From Hymenolepis diminuta (Eukaryota; Platyhelminthes; Cestoda; Cyclophyllidea; Hymenolepididae): a stretch of 64,000 nucleotides of DNA. The position numbers and the translations under genes are program-made. The stretch covers positions 86,821 through 150,820 of the forward strand of contig CAADRB010000018.1 of assembly GCA_900708905.1 (NCBI GenBank), given 5' to 3'. Below the pieces are notes generated by a model. That model saw only the letters and a program-made list of their open reading frames with translations, ran no database searches and had not been told where the DNA came from. The stretch's first letter is position 1. Every line of letters starts with the position of its first letter. This document shows, one piece after another, positions 37,601 through 52,600 of the stretch.

Positions 37601-40600
37601 TACGCCGAAAAATGGCGACCTTCCGAAGAATCATACGGCTATTCACTACACTCCTCTAGTCAGTCTTCTCAAATGGTATCAATTTCGACTTTCTCCTTAT
37701 CCTGAATCAATTTGTCCGCCGATTTTTGATTTGTCTGCAGAGACATGGTCAGATGGTCGGGCATTGAGGTGTCTATTGCATAAATATCGTCCGGCCTTGG
37801 TGGCCAAAAATACAGATACCCCAATTGGATTGGAAGAAACTATGCGTCTCTTTGCTGAGAACTTTGGAGCTCCGACGGGTCTTACACCTCAAGGATGGCC
37901 AAAATATTTAATGAACCTGTACGACTGTCTGATCAAACATGATCCAGCTTTCGTGGCAAATATGACAAGTATGATTTGCTCTGTCTTATCTCGTTTTGAA
38001 TTCTTTTTGACACTATTTCGATATTACTCGCTCTATATTTGTTCAACAATCAAATGAAATATCGGCGTCGTTTAACAAACCACATTTTTATTAAACCTCT
38101 TCTGTCTGTCTAAATTCTTGCTTTAATTAGCTAAAGCTCACTTTATTCAGAACCGAAGCTTTTTACTTTATGACAGAATAAAAGTACAAGGTCAGTCGGA
38201 TTGACTTCCTTTTTATTTGACCTCCAAATCAAATCACGCTAGTCATATAACTAAATCTTGGTCACGGATTCGATGTGGCCTTCACTAACAGCATAAAAAA
38301 CCTGGGTAGAATATAGACACAGCTCCTGGATTCCCATTGGTCACTTCCCCAATTGCGTCATTAGTAAAGTAAAACACATGCCGCTGACTGACGTGGCATT
38401 GAACGTCACATGTGTTCCCCTTTTGCCTTCTGCTTTCCCCTAGGTGTCTCACATAAGCATGAACAAGTGACTGTAAGTACAAGCTAAAAATAGTAATCTA
38501 CCGAGCTTCTATTGAAGGTACGAATGTTTTGTGGCAAAATGGAATTAGTTAACCGCAAAATAGTGTGCGCAAAATTAGGGAACGGATTATCGATAACTTG
38601 ACAGATTTTCATAAAGACTAATTAGTCTTTTTAAATAGTAATTTCGATTCACCGATGTTAGTGTGAGATAAAAAAGAAGAATTTAAGAAAATTACTCGTC
38701 TAAAATTGCGAGTTTGGTGTATAATATTGTTTGAAATGTGATGGAAATGTTGCATCAAGTTACTCGCAGATGCTAATTTTATTTTTTTTGCTGGTAATCT
38801 TATGAAGAAACTTTTATGAAACCCATTATCAGAGTTAATTTGATCTTTGCCTTTAGACTCCATTTTAAAGTGCTTCAAAGAAAAATTTGCGTTTGTATTT
38901 GATATTTATTTATTTATTTCATTTTTGAAGAAGCAAATTCTTTTAGCATATTAATGTGCAGAAATATTGATTTATTTTTCTTTAATGTCTTCCATTTCAC
39001 ATTTTTTAGTATTTATAGTTATATCTGTAAATCTTTTTACTTATTTATTCAAAAACCCTTGTTTTCATATAACCTGCTTTGTAATTGCCCACGGCGGCGC
39101 ATAAAATTTTACAAGCTTTAATCGTGGAAAAGCATCTGAACACAAGGGGAACAATAATAATAATGAAACGGAGGAGGAGGTCAGGCAGAAGCAAGCGATA
39201 AATTGCCCATATTCTTAATAGGAGAGTGGTTTATTGTGCGACGTTTTATTGTTCACATTTCATAAATTGACTACCAGGTTCATGAATACGATTATGTACA
39301 TGACAATCAGGGCTTGTTGACCGTCTGAATTAGCTTGTGGCCGTGCTATCTTGCAGATAGCATAGCTCACTATAGTTTATGCGGTGTGAAGTGTGAGGAA
39401 AAATTTATGAATAAGTGAAATTTCTGCATTTATTACCAAAAACTGATTCTCTACCATTCTCTTATAGTTCGAGCACAGTTTATAAGTACCAATGGTGTCC
39501 AGAACCGACGTTCCTTCATGGTAGCCTCCCCAACGGGATCAATTCGTCGCCTAAATCGGTACATCGATCCACTGGTCTCCCCTCGAGTTTCCTCAGCCTC
39601 CAACATTCTCCCATCTCTCTCTTCGCGTTTAGAATTACGTCGAGTAGATGTGGGCAAACTCAGACGGAATCTGGAGAACCCTGACACCTCTGTCAACCCA
39701 CCAGCTAGTACTCATCTTATCAGGGAAGAGGTCTCGAATGCTGTTGAAAAGGGTCTCATGTCCAAACGAAGATCGGAATTTATTGCAATGTTGGTGAGTA
39801 CAGTATATTTGATCAAATTTTTATTCGTAATTTGTATTATGTGATTTTTAGATTCTAACAATAGTTATAATGATTAAAAACTGTTAAGAAGCGAAATACC
39901 ATTCTAAATTTTTAATGTCATCTCCTTTTTAATTTGACAGAGATAGGCATCGAAGCCTTTAGCGTTACTTAAAGAAATAGGAGATCTTTAGAAAGCTCTT
40001 AAATAATCATCTGTTTATCTGAACAGAGGTTTCTCTTTCCGACGAGCGTTTTATCTTCTGTACTCCAATTGACAATCTCATTTTTAAGTTCCTTCAAGAA
40101 CTGCATTAGATTAATGATTTAATGAAATTTTATCTGATTAAATGTATTTTTGTGCAAACAGAATCGATATCACAATAGACGTCCGTATCGGTTTCTTAAA
40201 GAGATTTCTGCACTGTGAACTTAAGATCTTCCGATTTTTGAATAAAGGATCGTCTTTGATGGCTCATTGACATCATATCTTGTATACTGAATTACTGATT
40301 ATTGAATTTTCATGCCAATGTTTAGGAATGCCCCGTTTTTCAGTTCATCAAACAATCAGTTAAGTCAAAACAGTAGCAAATGCTTTATAAGAGAATCCGT
40401 ACCGTAATTGTGCTATTTTTGTATTTTGTGCTGTAAGATTAAGCATATAGATAGATCACATAAAATGGAAATAGTATGTATCCAAGTTCATTGGAGAATG
40501 CAAGAATATTGCCTCTCTCGTTATTTCTTCTGCATTTCGATCACTTTCAAACGGTCACACTTTTACCTCACTCGCTTCACTGCTTCAGTCAGTGGTTATG

Positions 40601-43600
40601 GTCATTTACTCGTCTCATTTATAATTCTTACGCTAGTTGGAGTTATATTCTCTCCATTACAATTGTGTGTATATTTATGCATTAGTGTAGGGAATACAGG
40701 CTGTAAGATTTTACCAATTTATAGAGAGGACTGCTGTAGTTGTCTGCTTCGCCTCTTGTTACAAAAGCAACAGCAAAGTCTTCAGGATTAACAAAAATGG
40801 TCATATCAACCACGTCTAGTATTGTTGTAAACCGCTATGAAAGTGCAATATCTTTCATTCCATAGTATATTTATGTCGATTTATTTTACCACAGGTTTTA
40901 GCTAGGCTAATGTACTTTATGAACTCCAATACTACATGATAGGAAAGAGACAGAGACGGTGGAAGGATAGTTATGTTAGATTGCAATCTCTTAAATACGT
41001 CAAGGGAATTCGAGAAAAAAGACTGTCGACTGTATATTTGTTTTTTCCCCGAATGTTTGCGGGAAATCAAGCAATGCACTTACACTATCAATATGATCAC
41101 TGTTTCACAGGCGCAACGATTTTTCAATGCACAATTTCCAATTGGGTTGTCGAAACGTCGCATATCGAAATTTTTTTCCCCAACGTTGACATCAGACCTA
41201 ATGGGACTTTCTTCCAAAGATCTTTTGAAAAAGCAGTAGCATGTATTTCTCTGAATTGTGAAATGAAGGAGTAAAAATCTTAAAAGCCATAGATTTAATC
41301 TCTTTACTCTTTCCACAAATTATTTCCCACAACTATAACCGTACATCCACTTGTCTGAAACATTCAGTGTCTAATTAATTAGAAAAACGGATAAACATCA
41401 TAGGGGGAGAGGAATGCGTCATATATAGATTAAACCAATCGACCAACAACCCTGAATAAGCCTTTGGTAAATTTCACCGTCTACAGGTGCTGAATTTCGA
41501 TGCCTTTTTCTGGCGTTCAGCTGTATATATGATACAACCACTCATATCCTGACATTTGCAAGCACTTCTGTTTGTTCTTTTTTCGTTTTATCCCAAAGGT
41601 GAATTCCGATAGGTATTTTCATAGATGCATTTGTTTATTTTTAGAGCCGGTGAATAGCTGTCAAGACACTTTTGTTTGATTTTATTCAGACCTCTTTTTA
41701 ATAAATGCTTTAGAAAGAAATATTAGAGATGCGATATCGTAATCATCATTTCGTTCTTTTGAAAACTGTATTAAAAGAAAATCAATCAATTTTTCTTTAA
41801 TTATTATTACACTCTACACGTTGCCGGTTATTTTTTATAACCCACCGTGTAATTGTGGATTTTAAAGTAGGAATTTGTCTTGCGATGTGCAATACCGCTT
41901 ACTGTAGTTTTATATAGGTTAGTAGTATGGGATCGGCTCAATCTACTGAAGCAGGTAGTTAACTTATTTGCTTGCTAGCAAGATCGAAGGTGATTGAGAA
42001 TAAATTCCTAGTTATTGACTAAGAGATTTATTCCTTGACAACTATTGTCTGTCTAAATTATTGTGTCTTCTCCACGGGCTAATTAATTGCTTGAAGGTAG
42101 TAGTTAAAAAGTGTGACAGTTTACTGATATCTTTATGTCTTGATGTATTATCCCTAGCATCAACCCACTCTTTGATTCCTTGGTTAGAGGTTGGAAGTTT
42201 TAATTGAATTTGAGTTTATATCATCTTTATTCATTGTCGAAAACTCCATTATTGCCCACTCATACATTACCTTATTTGGTTAAGCGAATGCACAGAGACA
42301 AAGGTATGAAATTTGATTTATGGGATGTAGACCTTCACTTATTCCCTTTTAAGTTCTGTTTGAAAAATATCTTCGCTACCTTTTGGCATTTGCCAAATTC
42401 GTTCTAATTTTTCAAAATTTTATTTCCCCTTCCTCAAAAGTTCAATGAAGTCCCATCCACCTTTGTTATTTGTGGGACTCTAGGCATCTAGAAATTTGGT
42501 CATTTGAAGTCGTTCGTTTTCGTAATATATTTCGCATACAGTTTATGGTGATTTATTCACCATTCTTTTGCCTTTTCTAAGGTCACTCTAACCTTCGCAT
42601 ATGTTTGTTGTCTTACTTTCGATTGAGCAATTTCACTTTTTCTTCTACTACGAGCGCACTTCAAGCAATACGCAGGTCTGTATTCCGAATATGCGTAGAA
42701 TACTGCGTCGTATGGATAGTATTGCCAAAGGCGTAATTTTAACTTGTGTTAATGTTATTTTATGCTCAATATATGGCTATTTTAACAACTTTATTTGATC
42801 ACACGTACAGAGAATAGACGAATGCCAATTCGACAGATGGATTTCATCAAATTTATCGTTTTCTCATTAATGTGTTAATTTCAACTATTCAGACTAATTC
42901 GAATTTTATAGATCACTCCTGATAAATGTAACTTGTTGGGAAAATGTCATAACTGGATCAAATCTTTGTCTTGACAAACTGTATTTTTGTGACTGGATAA
43001 ACGGGATAAATTTGAGGACGGAAGGTCGTAACGTCTGGAAGATAGTTTACCTGAATATCACAGTAACGAATACTACTGAAATTTCCGCTGCTCGATGAGT
43101 TATCCACACAAGTTGTTTCACAAATGAACTTATACCGTAAAATACAACTTCTTCCGTAGGAATTGAGTTCGATTTCGCTCATTTTGCATTTGACAGTTAT
43201 TGATTTATATGCTAATGTTTTCTGAACTCTTATCTTGAGTTTTATATTAGCTTTAAACTAGTATCTGTTTTGAAAAAAAATTTGAAAATTTTTGCATTCA
43301 TGATTATCTTTCTCCTCAAAATAGAAAGTAAAGTATTCCCACCGTGTTTAGGGGAAACAATTCTGACATAACTTCCGACGATAGCTTAATTGAAATGATC
43401 ACGTTTTAGACTGCCTTTGTGGCTTGTTTTACATGTTTGACAAAATTTTTATACTGTTTGAATCAATAGTTGTGTTAGTTTAAACTGTGTTATGATTCAC
43501 CTTGAATGAAGTCTAGCGATTTCCGTAACACTAAAATCGTTTATCTCATCCTACCGCTAGTATCCTGCCTATTAGAAGAAAAAACTAATTCGAAGTGATT

Positions 43601-46600
43601 CCGCTCAGGAAACAGGGGATAAATGTTCAAATTCGGTCATTGAGCAGTGGGCTTTACTCGAGAAGTAAATAGCCTACAATTTGAACCCAATGACTTTTTT
43701 GACTGCCTGATTTGGATTTCTTTTTCTACTTGTTGTCTTTCTCAACTTGTATTGACATTTTTTATAATCCACTATGATCTAATACTTTCTCATGATGAAA
43801 GTTGCCTTTCCTCGGTAATAAATAATTATGCCTCCAGACCGTTAGAGCTAATTCGTTATTCTGAGTGTTTTTCTCATAAACTATGCAATTTTATCACATT
43901 CAGTTAGAATATCATCATATTCCTTTCAGCTTATTTCTTATGGATATCTTTACTATATGTACTTCTTGCTTCCGCTGGTGTTTCAAGAATGTAGACTGAC
44001 GTACCGTTTCATCTTAATAGATTGCATTTCAAATTTCGTTGCAATTGATTAAGTACGCTTTTTATTTATTAAGCCATAAAGACGAAAGGATGTCTCAATT
44101 TATTACATTCACGTGGTTGAAGACCGATTTCAGTTTTAAAAGTTAATTAGAACCATTCGAAAGTTTGCTTTAGATAAATGTTGCTTTTCGGAATTTTAAA
44201 GCGATTTTCTTTGAAATGATGTCATTATGTGCGAATCAGATCTACTGGAAAGCTAATTCGGATCCTGAACAGGCTTTCCAGGCATCATCTTTTGAGCATT
44301 TTTTTAATCTATAATTGGAATTGAGCTAATTCGCACACAAAAATTTCGGTTGGAATTTAATGCTTTTTAATTTCACCCTAAAGTCGCGATCAAAGGTCAT
44401 AATCTGATTTAGAGAGTTTTCAGTAATGTATCGAGTTATTGCAATGTTCTATTCCAAGCTCTACTGGAACTTTTTTTTATTTCTTCCAAAAATGTATTCG
44501 AGCTTTTCGTTTATTACTCTTAATTAAAAATTTCCACAGTCCCTTGTTTATGAATAGAAGAAAAATATTAAATTTTCTATCAATATATAACCGCAACTCA
44601 GACATTCTCTTCAACCTTTAAACAACCCACTCTCCAGGTTAAAGTCTAGCGGGGAAAGAAGAAATTGAAATTGTTTTCTTTTCTTTTTCTCTATCCTTTG
44701 TCATCATGGAGGGACTTAGTTCACTATTTTTATCTGGAATTTATTACATATTAACATTTTTTAAATTTTCGTTTCTAAACTGTTTGCTTTTTTTCGTAAA
44801 AGAAATAAAGTAAAAAATTCATTAATAAGCGCAATAGAATGATTGATTTGGGCCTCCCGAGCAATTCGTCTCCGCCTGTTGAAGAACAGTTATTGGAGAG
44901 ATAAAGGATGGAAGACTTCGGGATATATAGTTGGTATATAATTAGTTTTCAAACGATTAATCTTCTAACCACTCGGTCCAACTTTTCGTATCTTGCTAGA
45001 GCTAATCCTTATATACATCAATATTGTTGATGAATATTGTTATAATGAAAATGTATTATATTAACAGGGTTCATTTTAAGTGAAATCGTAGCTACATTTG
45101 GCTAATTGATTTTGACTATTAGAATAGACAAATGAATCGAGGTGACCCAACCAATCACTCAATCAAGTGGTCAATAAGCTCTGAACACCGTGGACATGAA
45201 CTCACTTAGGAATCTACCAGTGACATTTAAACTTTGAAATATCAGGAAATTATGCAATAAAGTACATCTATCAAGTAAATAACGAATGATCTAATGAATT
45301 CAAAGTTCGGATGAAGATATTTCGATTGTCTGATTTTGCTCTATACTTCTTTTTGACCTTCTCCTTTTATTCTTTATTAAACTGATTTCCTCTTCCGTGT
45401 TTTGATGTATTTTTATGATTAAAGATTTCACTTTTTGTCATGGGTCATCATTGTAACGAAAACACAGTCTTTGTTTTTCTCCGAATATATTTTGGTACTG
45501 CTAATCTAAGTAAAACAAAATAACTCTGAAAATCCATTTTCGATGAATTATTTTTGTGCAAGCATTGCCGAGTTCCTTCAATGAACTCGGTTACAGACAT
45601 TTTCCAAGCATCTGACTTCTCGGGCGATTCTAGTCTGATAAGTGGGTGAACGGAAGCAGTAAATCTGTCCATTCTTCCATTTCTCTCCGAAATTTGCATT
45701 TGCGTGAGGAAAATCTTGGAAATTATTTCACTGATCCTTTTTTCTCGTGACTTTTCGTTTTCGAATGAATTGTTTCGTTTCTTTATACATTTTAATGGAT
45801 AAATAAATGAATTTGGTTGGGTGCCAATAAAATTCTGTGTAACTGCTTATATAATCTATGGTGTCACTGTAACGCTACTGGCTTTCCACTGACATGATGC
45901 TCATGATTGCAGCGGAAAGAAGATGGAAGACCCGTAAGAAATCACATCTGCTTATATACAGGCTGAGATATAAAGGACTGATCGGCTGCCTGGTTAGCTA
46001 GTAATGTTACAGTGACGAAACTTCAATGCTAGACCTGGAACTTCTCCGTTTCATTATCTGTGGGCTGCAATGATCGAAATTCTATTACATTCTTCAGAAC
46101 GACCCAGCATCGGCTAAGCGTCGTAGTCTCCTGATTGAATGGGAGAAGGCCTTCGAAGAAGCTGGTCTTCCTCCACCCCCAAGTCCTCCCAGTATTCTCC
46201 AGCATCCTCCTAGAGACGTGAACAGCGAAGTGGCTGCTGGCTACAAAGAAGTGAGTGCATTCTTCTCCCTAAACTTCATAAACTATGCTTTAATTTTCTG
46301 TTGTTTGGGTTGAAGATGGTTTTGCAAGGCGACTGCGTTATCCTTATTGTTAAGTTTGTGCTAATTGTCCTCCCGTTTCCCTTTTGAAAGTAGCAGAATA
46401 GTGATTTTTATTACCTCTAAAATTTTAGGTAATAATATAAATGTGATGCAATGTGATTGCAATATGGAACGAATTTGTTCCTGTCATTAAATCGCCGGAA
46501 GCGTATAAGTTAAAATTGAAGCAATTTAAGATCCTCATTAATAACATAAGAACGATTTATTCGAGCGCCTTATCAAGGCCCTCCTTACAATCTTTATTTA

Positions 46601-49600
46601 AAATCCCTATGGTCAAATATTTCGGTGTTTATTTTGACAGTTAATAAAAATAATATTGTGATATATGAATCAGATTACACTTCGTTTGCTTCCTTTTTAG
46701 AAATCTCGAGACCGCTGCGCGGTGTGTAAGAAGCCTCTTTATGCGGCAGAGAGTCGAGCCTACGATGGTTTTCGTATTCATCCGAAATGTTTCCGTTGCG
46801 TGGAATGTCAACGTCCTCTACGTCCGGATATTGCACATTATCAATATCATCTCACTGGTCGTAAGCTTAATGCATTCTACTCATAAGCATTAAGTAGAAT
46901 TTTTATTCTGAAATCGTTCATTTTTATGAGCATCCATAATCATTTGTTCTCGTCTTTCGTTTCCCTATTTTAGTTATATTTCGTTTACCTTTAAAAAATA
47001 CATCTAAAAACTCACAAAATGATAATTTCGCCCATTTCTTAGTTTTTTGGAAAATTAAATATATTGCCTGTATTACCAAACCTTCTATGGAGAAATGTTT
47101 TGTCTCAAAACCGAAATTGTCAAATTTCACTTCCCCTATCCCCAGTGAATATTATATTCTCTATCTGAATCAATAGGCTTAATAAATAACCTAAATGGTC
47201 GTAAATTATATGTTGATGGAATACGTTAGTCATTTATCTACCCACAGAACCAATGCGCCAAGTAGCTCTGAGGGACATTTTTAATTTAAAAATTAGAATG
47301 TTTTTCTGAACAATTTGATCACGAATTAATTACAATGATTTCATCATGATTAACCGTATGATTCATTTATGCTTGACACGTATAAGTGTAGTATGTAATA
47401 GGTAATGAATAGAGTCCACCATGAATTTCAGTGAGTCCTGCGATGTTGAAAATACATTCGCTGGTTATGAATGTTAGAAAAAAAATTAATTTTTGACCTG
47501 TGATTCAATTCCGACAATTGCTTAATTAATTCTAAACTCCGCGCATATGAATTCAGAAACTTAGAGGTCAGTAAATTCTACCAATTAATTAAAAAGTGGA
47601 CATCTTGAATATTCCAAAATGCAAATGAAGTGTAGCTCTTTTCTTATCATGATTTTTGTCTCTACTCCTTTTCGACCCCACGTTTTTCACTCAATTGAAT
47701 CAATTTTATTTTCCCGTTTTAAATACTTTCCTTTGCTTAAAAAATAATTTTTTTGCTTTGCCATGGAAAATTATAATAATGTTTTATTCCCCTTAATTCT
47801 TAGTTATAATAATCTAGATATTGGGAAATTCCACCGCATTTCTCTAACACAATTCAGCTATACGTTCTCTTAGAGTTTAATGGAATTCCACTCAAAAAGT
47901 CAAAAGAATTCTCATCGTAAAACACTTTTTTTCTTCTATTAATTCATATGTGAAGTACACTCGAGTGCCTGAAGGAAAATTTATTTTTATGGGTGTGGTT
48001 CTCCAACCTTGAAACACGTGTTACCCTGGCCTCAATCAGAATTTCCTGTCTTGGTGTACTTTGTTCTGTAAGTAGTATCATTAAGTTCGTTAAAAACAGC
48101 CATCATCTCGAATATACACAACTACCGGCTAAGCACACACGTGCGCACCAAGTCTCATGCGTACGTACCTAGGACGCGATGATGCAATGCATCGCTGATT
48201 GGTTCGCTATGCATGACGAGTTGTGTTCGCGTTTTACGCGCGCCAATGCAGCCTCATTTTCGTGAAGTAGATGTCGTTTCTCCGCTCTTTGCCTTGTGCT
48301 CCGTTCCATTCGTTTTTATCCCATCTCAAGTGCTCATTCTTTCTTCCAATTTAGCCAAGTTCTACTGCACCAATCATTTTCATACTACCTCCAAGAAGAC
48401 TTCAACTTCAGGCTCCTCGAAAATGTCAACTCGAGCGCCTAGTAAGTTTTGTACATTTTTTACGTGCTTCTTGCACGTTTTTTGAATCCTTTTGCTATTG
48501 ATTTTTCATTTAGCCGAAATTGTGAACCGATTTAATTAATCGGACTACCTTTTCATACTACTTAATTGGATTTTGCTTATTACTAAGGATTTTTTGACCG
48601 AAATTAACATATTAGAATGTTTTGTTTGTGAAAGTGAAAAAAAGCGGATGAAATCTATATTTCCAGGACCGCATTCGAAATATTCGAGTATCCATTTTCG
48701 ATACAGTGCCATTCGTTCCGCGTTTGTTTATGTCATGACTCTGTACTGTGGTTTTGTTTGTGGCCAGAGAAACTTTGAACCGCCTTGGTAAAAGTTAAAC
48801 ATGACTTGGTTTTTATTTAATCCTAATACAGTCAGTAGTTTGTACCGTATGGATTAACGTCTAGGACATACTTGATTCTGAATAAATTGGGATTGGAAAT
48901 AATGCATGAGTCCAAGGTTCTCTTTGTTTATAAATAAAGGACTTTAATCTTAGCTATTTAACTAATTACGACTATCTCGTACTCGAGTAATCATTAGGCA
49001 TGTAGTTGTTTTGTTCCTTTGGTGTGCCTGTCACATTTTTGTATTTGTGCTGATGTAAAACGTCCTAAACTGTCAACATCGATCTTGGGAACTTTAATTT
49101 CTGAAGTTAATTATGAAGGGATTTTAGAGGTCAAACATGTTTATTTAATTTGCTTAATTGCTAGTAATTGACATTTTGTTTACGAGAAAAGCTCCATTGC
49201 CAAACTTTGCTTTTGGATTTGGTTATTCGAACAAAGCACGCTAAATGCCCACGGCGCTTAGTCATCAGGTTTTTAATCGTCCGGGGTAGACTAAGCGACG
49301 GCGATTGGCGACAGATGTCGTACTAAGTAGGGGCTCTGCCTTTACAATTTCATTTCTCACCGTCTCACATTTTGAGATCCTGATGTTCTCAACCAGAAAG
49401 TTAAAAAAGTAGTCTTCATCATTCCAAGATAAGTGTTGTGATGTGATTTTCTTCAATGATGACGTAAAGAAGAGTTTTCTAAAGTTGAAATAAGCCACTG
49501 GAAGATCAGTGGCTTTAGTTTTAGAACTCCCTCTTACCTATTTGGGGGGATAAAACATTGCTCGGAATTAGTGTTGAATTCAGCGAGGTTTAGTTGTTAA

Positions 49601-52600
49601 AAAGGACATGATCGTCAGTCGTAACTTCCACAATCTTTTAATGTGCGAACGAAAGTACCTTGGTGTCTTTTTGACGGAGATTTTCCTTTTGATCACTAGT
49701 TAATGGGTAGAGATAACTTCTTTTTCCAAACCATTCCTATAAACAAGATGTATGTACATCTGAAGACTTAAAGAAGTAGTCCTTTGAATCAACGAAATAA
49801 CCTTCCTTTTTCGAATGCATTTCAAACCAATCTATTGTCAACTGTATCCGTGGTCAATACAATGCTGTTATTTCGAAGTTCGATGCGATTTGATGTAATT
49901 TTATTTATTATTCTAAATTACAATCCGTTACGGCAAGATTATTCATGCTGCTTAAGTCCCTTGTCAATAAATCTACTGAAAATCCGGTCTTATTTAGTGT
50001 CTTAGGATTTTTCACTTCGTTCTGAATTGCACGTGGGAGATTTAACAAATTTTACGCTGTTGATAATAGGAATTGTGCCATTTAAGTGAAAATTCAGAGA
50101 ACGATACTATATCGTTAAAAAATAATTTTAAGGAGTCACTGTATATGATATCTTTGAAGTGAAATTGTATTTCAAAAATGTGCAAGTAACTCTATGTAAG
50201 CCTGATACACATTGGATCGTTTTATTATCAACCATTCACGTGAAACCTGCTGCTTATGTGATCTTGCGTAGAGTGTTCGTATAAAGTAGGCAGAATCATG
50301 TCCTAATTTACGATGAATTATTTAGAATCCCTTTAATATGTTCAACATACGCACAGTTTGTGTGCTGAAATATTTCACCTCTTTTGTTAGCGTTATAAAT
50401 GGATTGACAGTTGTTGCTGAACAAAACACCCTGGAATTTCCATCTCCCTTCCGTTTTTGTCAATTAATTTTCTAAAATCTAGTGATTTGGCAAGTCAGGA
50501 AATCTAACAGAAGCTTGTTGATGTGCCAACACTATGCTATTATCGAAAATCGGGTATTGATTGAGACGGAAATATCCTAGAGACAGAATTAGTTTTTTAA
50601 TATGAGTGCTAATTCGATTCATATTCATATTTCATAAATCTGTTTTCTATAGTAAAATAAGCCTTAAAGTATCTGTACGTTTAGCTCTAAGTAATTCACA
50701 CTGCCTATATGTTGAGAATCTATGTGAAGAATCATACCAGTTAAATAATGGGGTCTGTGCGCAAATTTAAAGACTTTATTGAAATCATAGGCTTCCAAAT
50801 AGCCTTTGATTGGTGCCTCTTTTTCCTTCATGATCTGATATATTTGTGAGCATCCAATTCGTTCAGAACTTAGTTTTGAATGGGTTTGGGTGACGAACGC
50901 ACCAGATGTTGATATTCAAGTGTGAAGATTCTTTTCCTATAGAATTTTCTTACTTCCTTATTTTATGTTCCAGTGCCATTTCCTATAAAACCAAAAAAGG
51001 TGCAACCGCAATTTACAAAGTTGGAAATGTTCTGTGGTGGTACTGCATCCAACTAGTTAGTTAGAGGAGTTAGTGTTATTAGCTAATAACAAATCAAATC
51101 AAATTAAGTCTACTCTACAATTCCAAGGATAAAATTAAGAAGATGAATAGAAATATTTGGCATTTTTATTATCTTTCTCTTCTCACCCCAACATTTAATC
51201 CTTTTAGTTTATGTCCGAGACTATGAGTGCTTGAATTTAAATTTGTTAACTTAATCAGCAAGCTCAAAATTTAGCGACATTAATCCTTATCTACTTAAGC
51301 TAGCAATAAAACGGGTCGCTAAGTTATTTGCGAACTTTACGGAAATAATGAGAGCGCATGTATCAGAGTTCGCTATTTTTATTCTTCATTTTTTATTTCT
51401 ACCTGCCAGCTTTCATTTGAAATTTATTTTTTCGATAACTGGTTCCCATCATTTTTATCATGTTCTAGTGCAGTAAAAATATCAAATTTGGACTTGACGT
51501 ATTAAACTTCTTCTAATGATCTTTCAAGTTCTGATGACGTAATATTCGAATTTCTCAATCTACTAATCATTTTATGGATTGGCTATTTCTTTAGGGATCA
51601 GTATTCTCATATTTAATAAGCTATTTATTAGTTTACATAAATTAGCATCCTGATTGCCAAATAATCGTCAATTTACTATTGATTTGATCGATTTTACTCA
51701 TCCCACGCCTTTTAAGTCATCAGTTGGGGATAGTTGCATTTACTTTAACAATCTTTCCACCCTATTTGCGCCATAGGAATAATTATAAAGTGCATTTGTT
51801 GGTATTTTTACTCCATTGTGTAAGTTTATTGTTTACGTAAAACGTTTTTGTTTGAACTACTATTGGGAAATTTTCCTTCCCTCCCTCTCTTAACTTTATG
51901 CAGAGTTAAGTTCACTTATCGGTAGGGAAATAATATCTTCAGTGTATCGTCGAACTTAGCTTATAATTTGTTTGTTCGGATTATTATTTATCTCGTGGTC
52001 CTAATAGAAATGGCGAAATAGCGATAAGAATTTTGTAAAATGTTATTTAAATCAATAACAATTTGAATGGATAAGGGAATAATCGGAAAAGTCGAAACAA
52101 ATTAGGTAATTAACAATTATTTTATAGAAGAGAAATAGGAGGAACTTCTTTATATAGCATTGGGTTTTCATTTGAAAATCAAATTTTACTTTAGCATTCG
52201 TCTATAGTTTTTTACGTCTCTCCTGACTCCCTTACGAAGCTATGTAATTCAGGCTTTCATTGTCGGACCACATGATAAACTTTCTTTTGGACAAGACCAT
52301 TTGAGTATGACTGACATTCCCTATCGTCAAGTGTATCTCGTCTGCTTATCTAAACAATTATAATGAACACAATTTAAGACGCGTTCTCTCTGAGGTCTTC
52401 TGGGTCTCTTGTACGTAGTTCCCAATGCATTACAGAAACATCTTATTATTAAGCTTTGTGTAATAGTTCTCGTCTGTCTTTACATTGATCTGAGCGTGTA
52501 CCTCCGTAAAGATTTTTCACCACCTTTGCATTCTAACAACTAGTTTTCAAGATTTATATTATGCCGATAAATTTCACTTTCTAGAACACTTAAGTGTTTA

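Larger units (their letters stand above)
39794..46097. other. MICAL intron 10
   Basis: 6,304 nt. Contains a MITE-like element (45863-46016), one copy of a diverged repeat (about 45141-45250) and a minus-strand coding-like open frame (45448-45699). Confidence 0.6.

Noticed and set aside
38444..38472. 29-nt segment with good splice sites (cccctag...act|gtaagt) as the missing MICAL exon
   Set aside because: In the exon 9 phase it gives a stop codon, and its length does not restore the frame to exon 10.
39415..39684. 89-codon frame over MICAL exon 10
   Set aside because: It ends in a stop inside the exon; the frame that reaches the donor at 39794 is the coding one.
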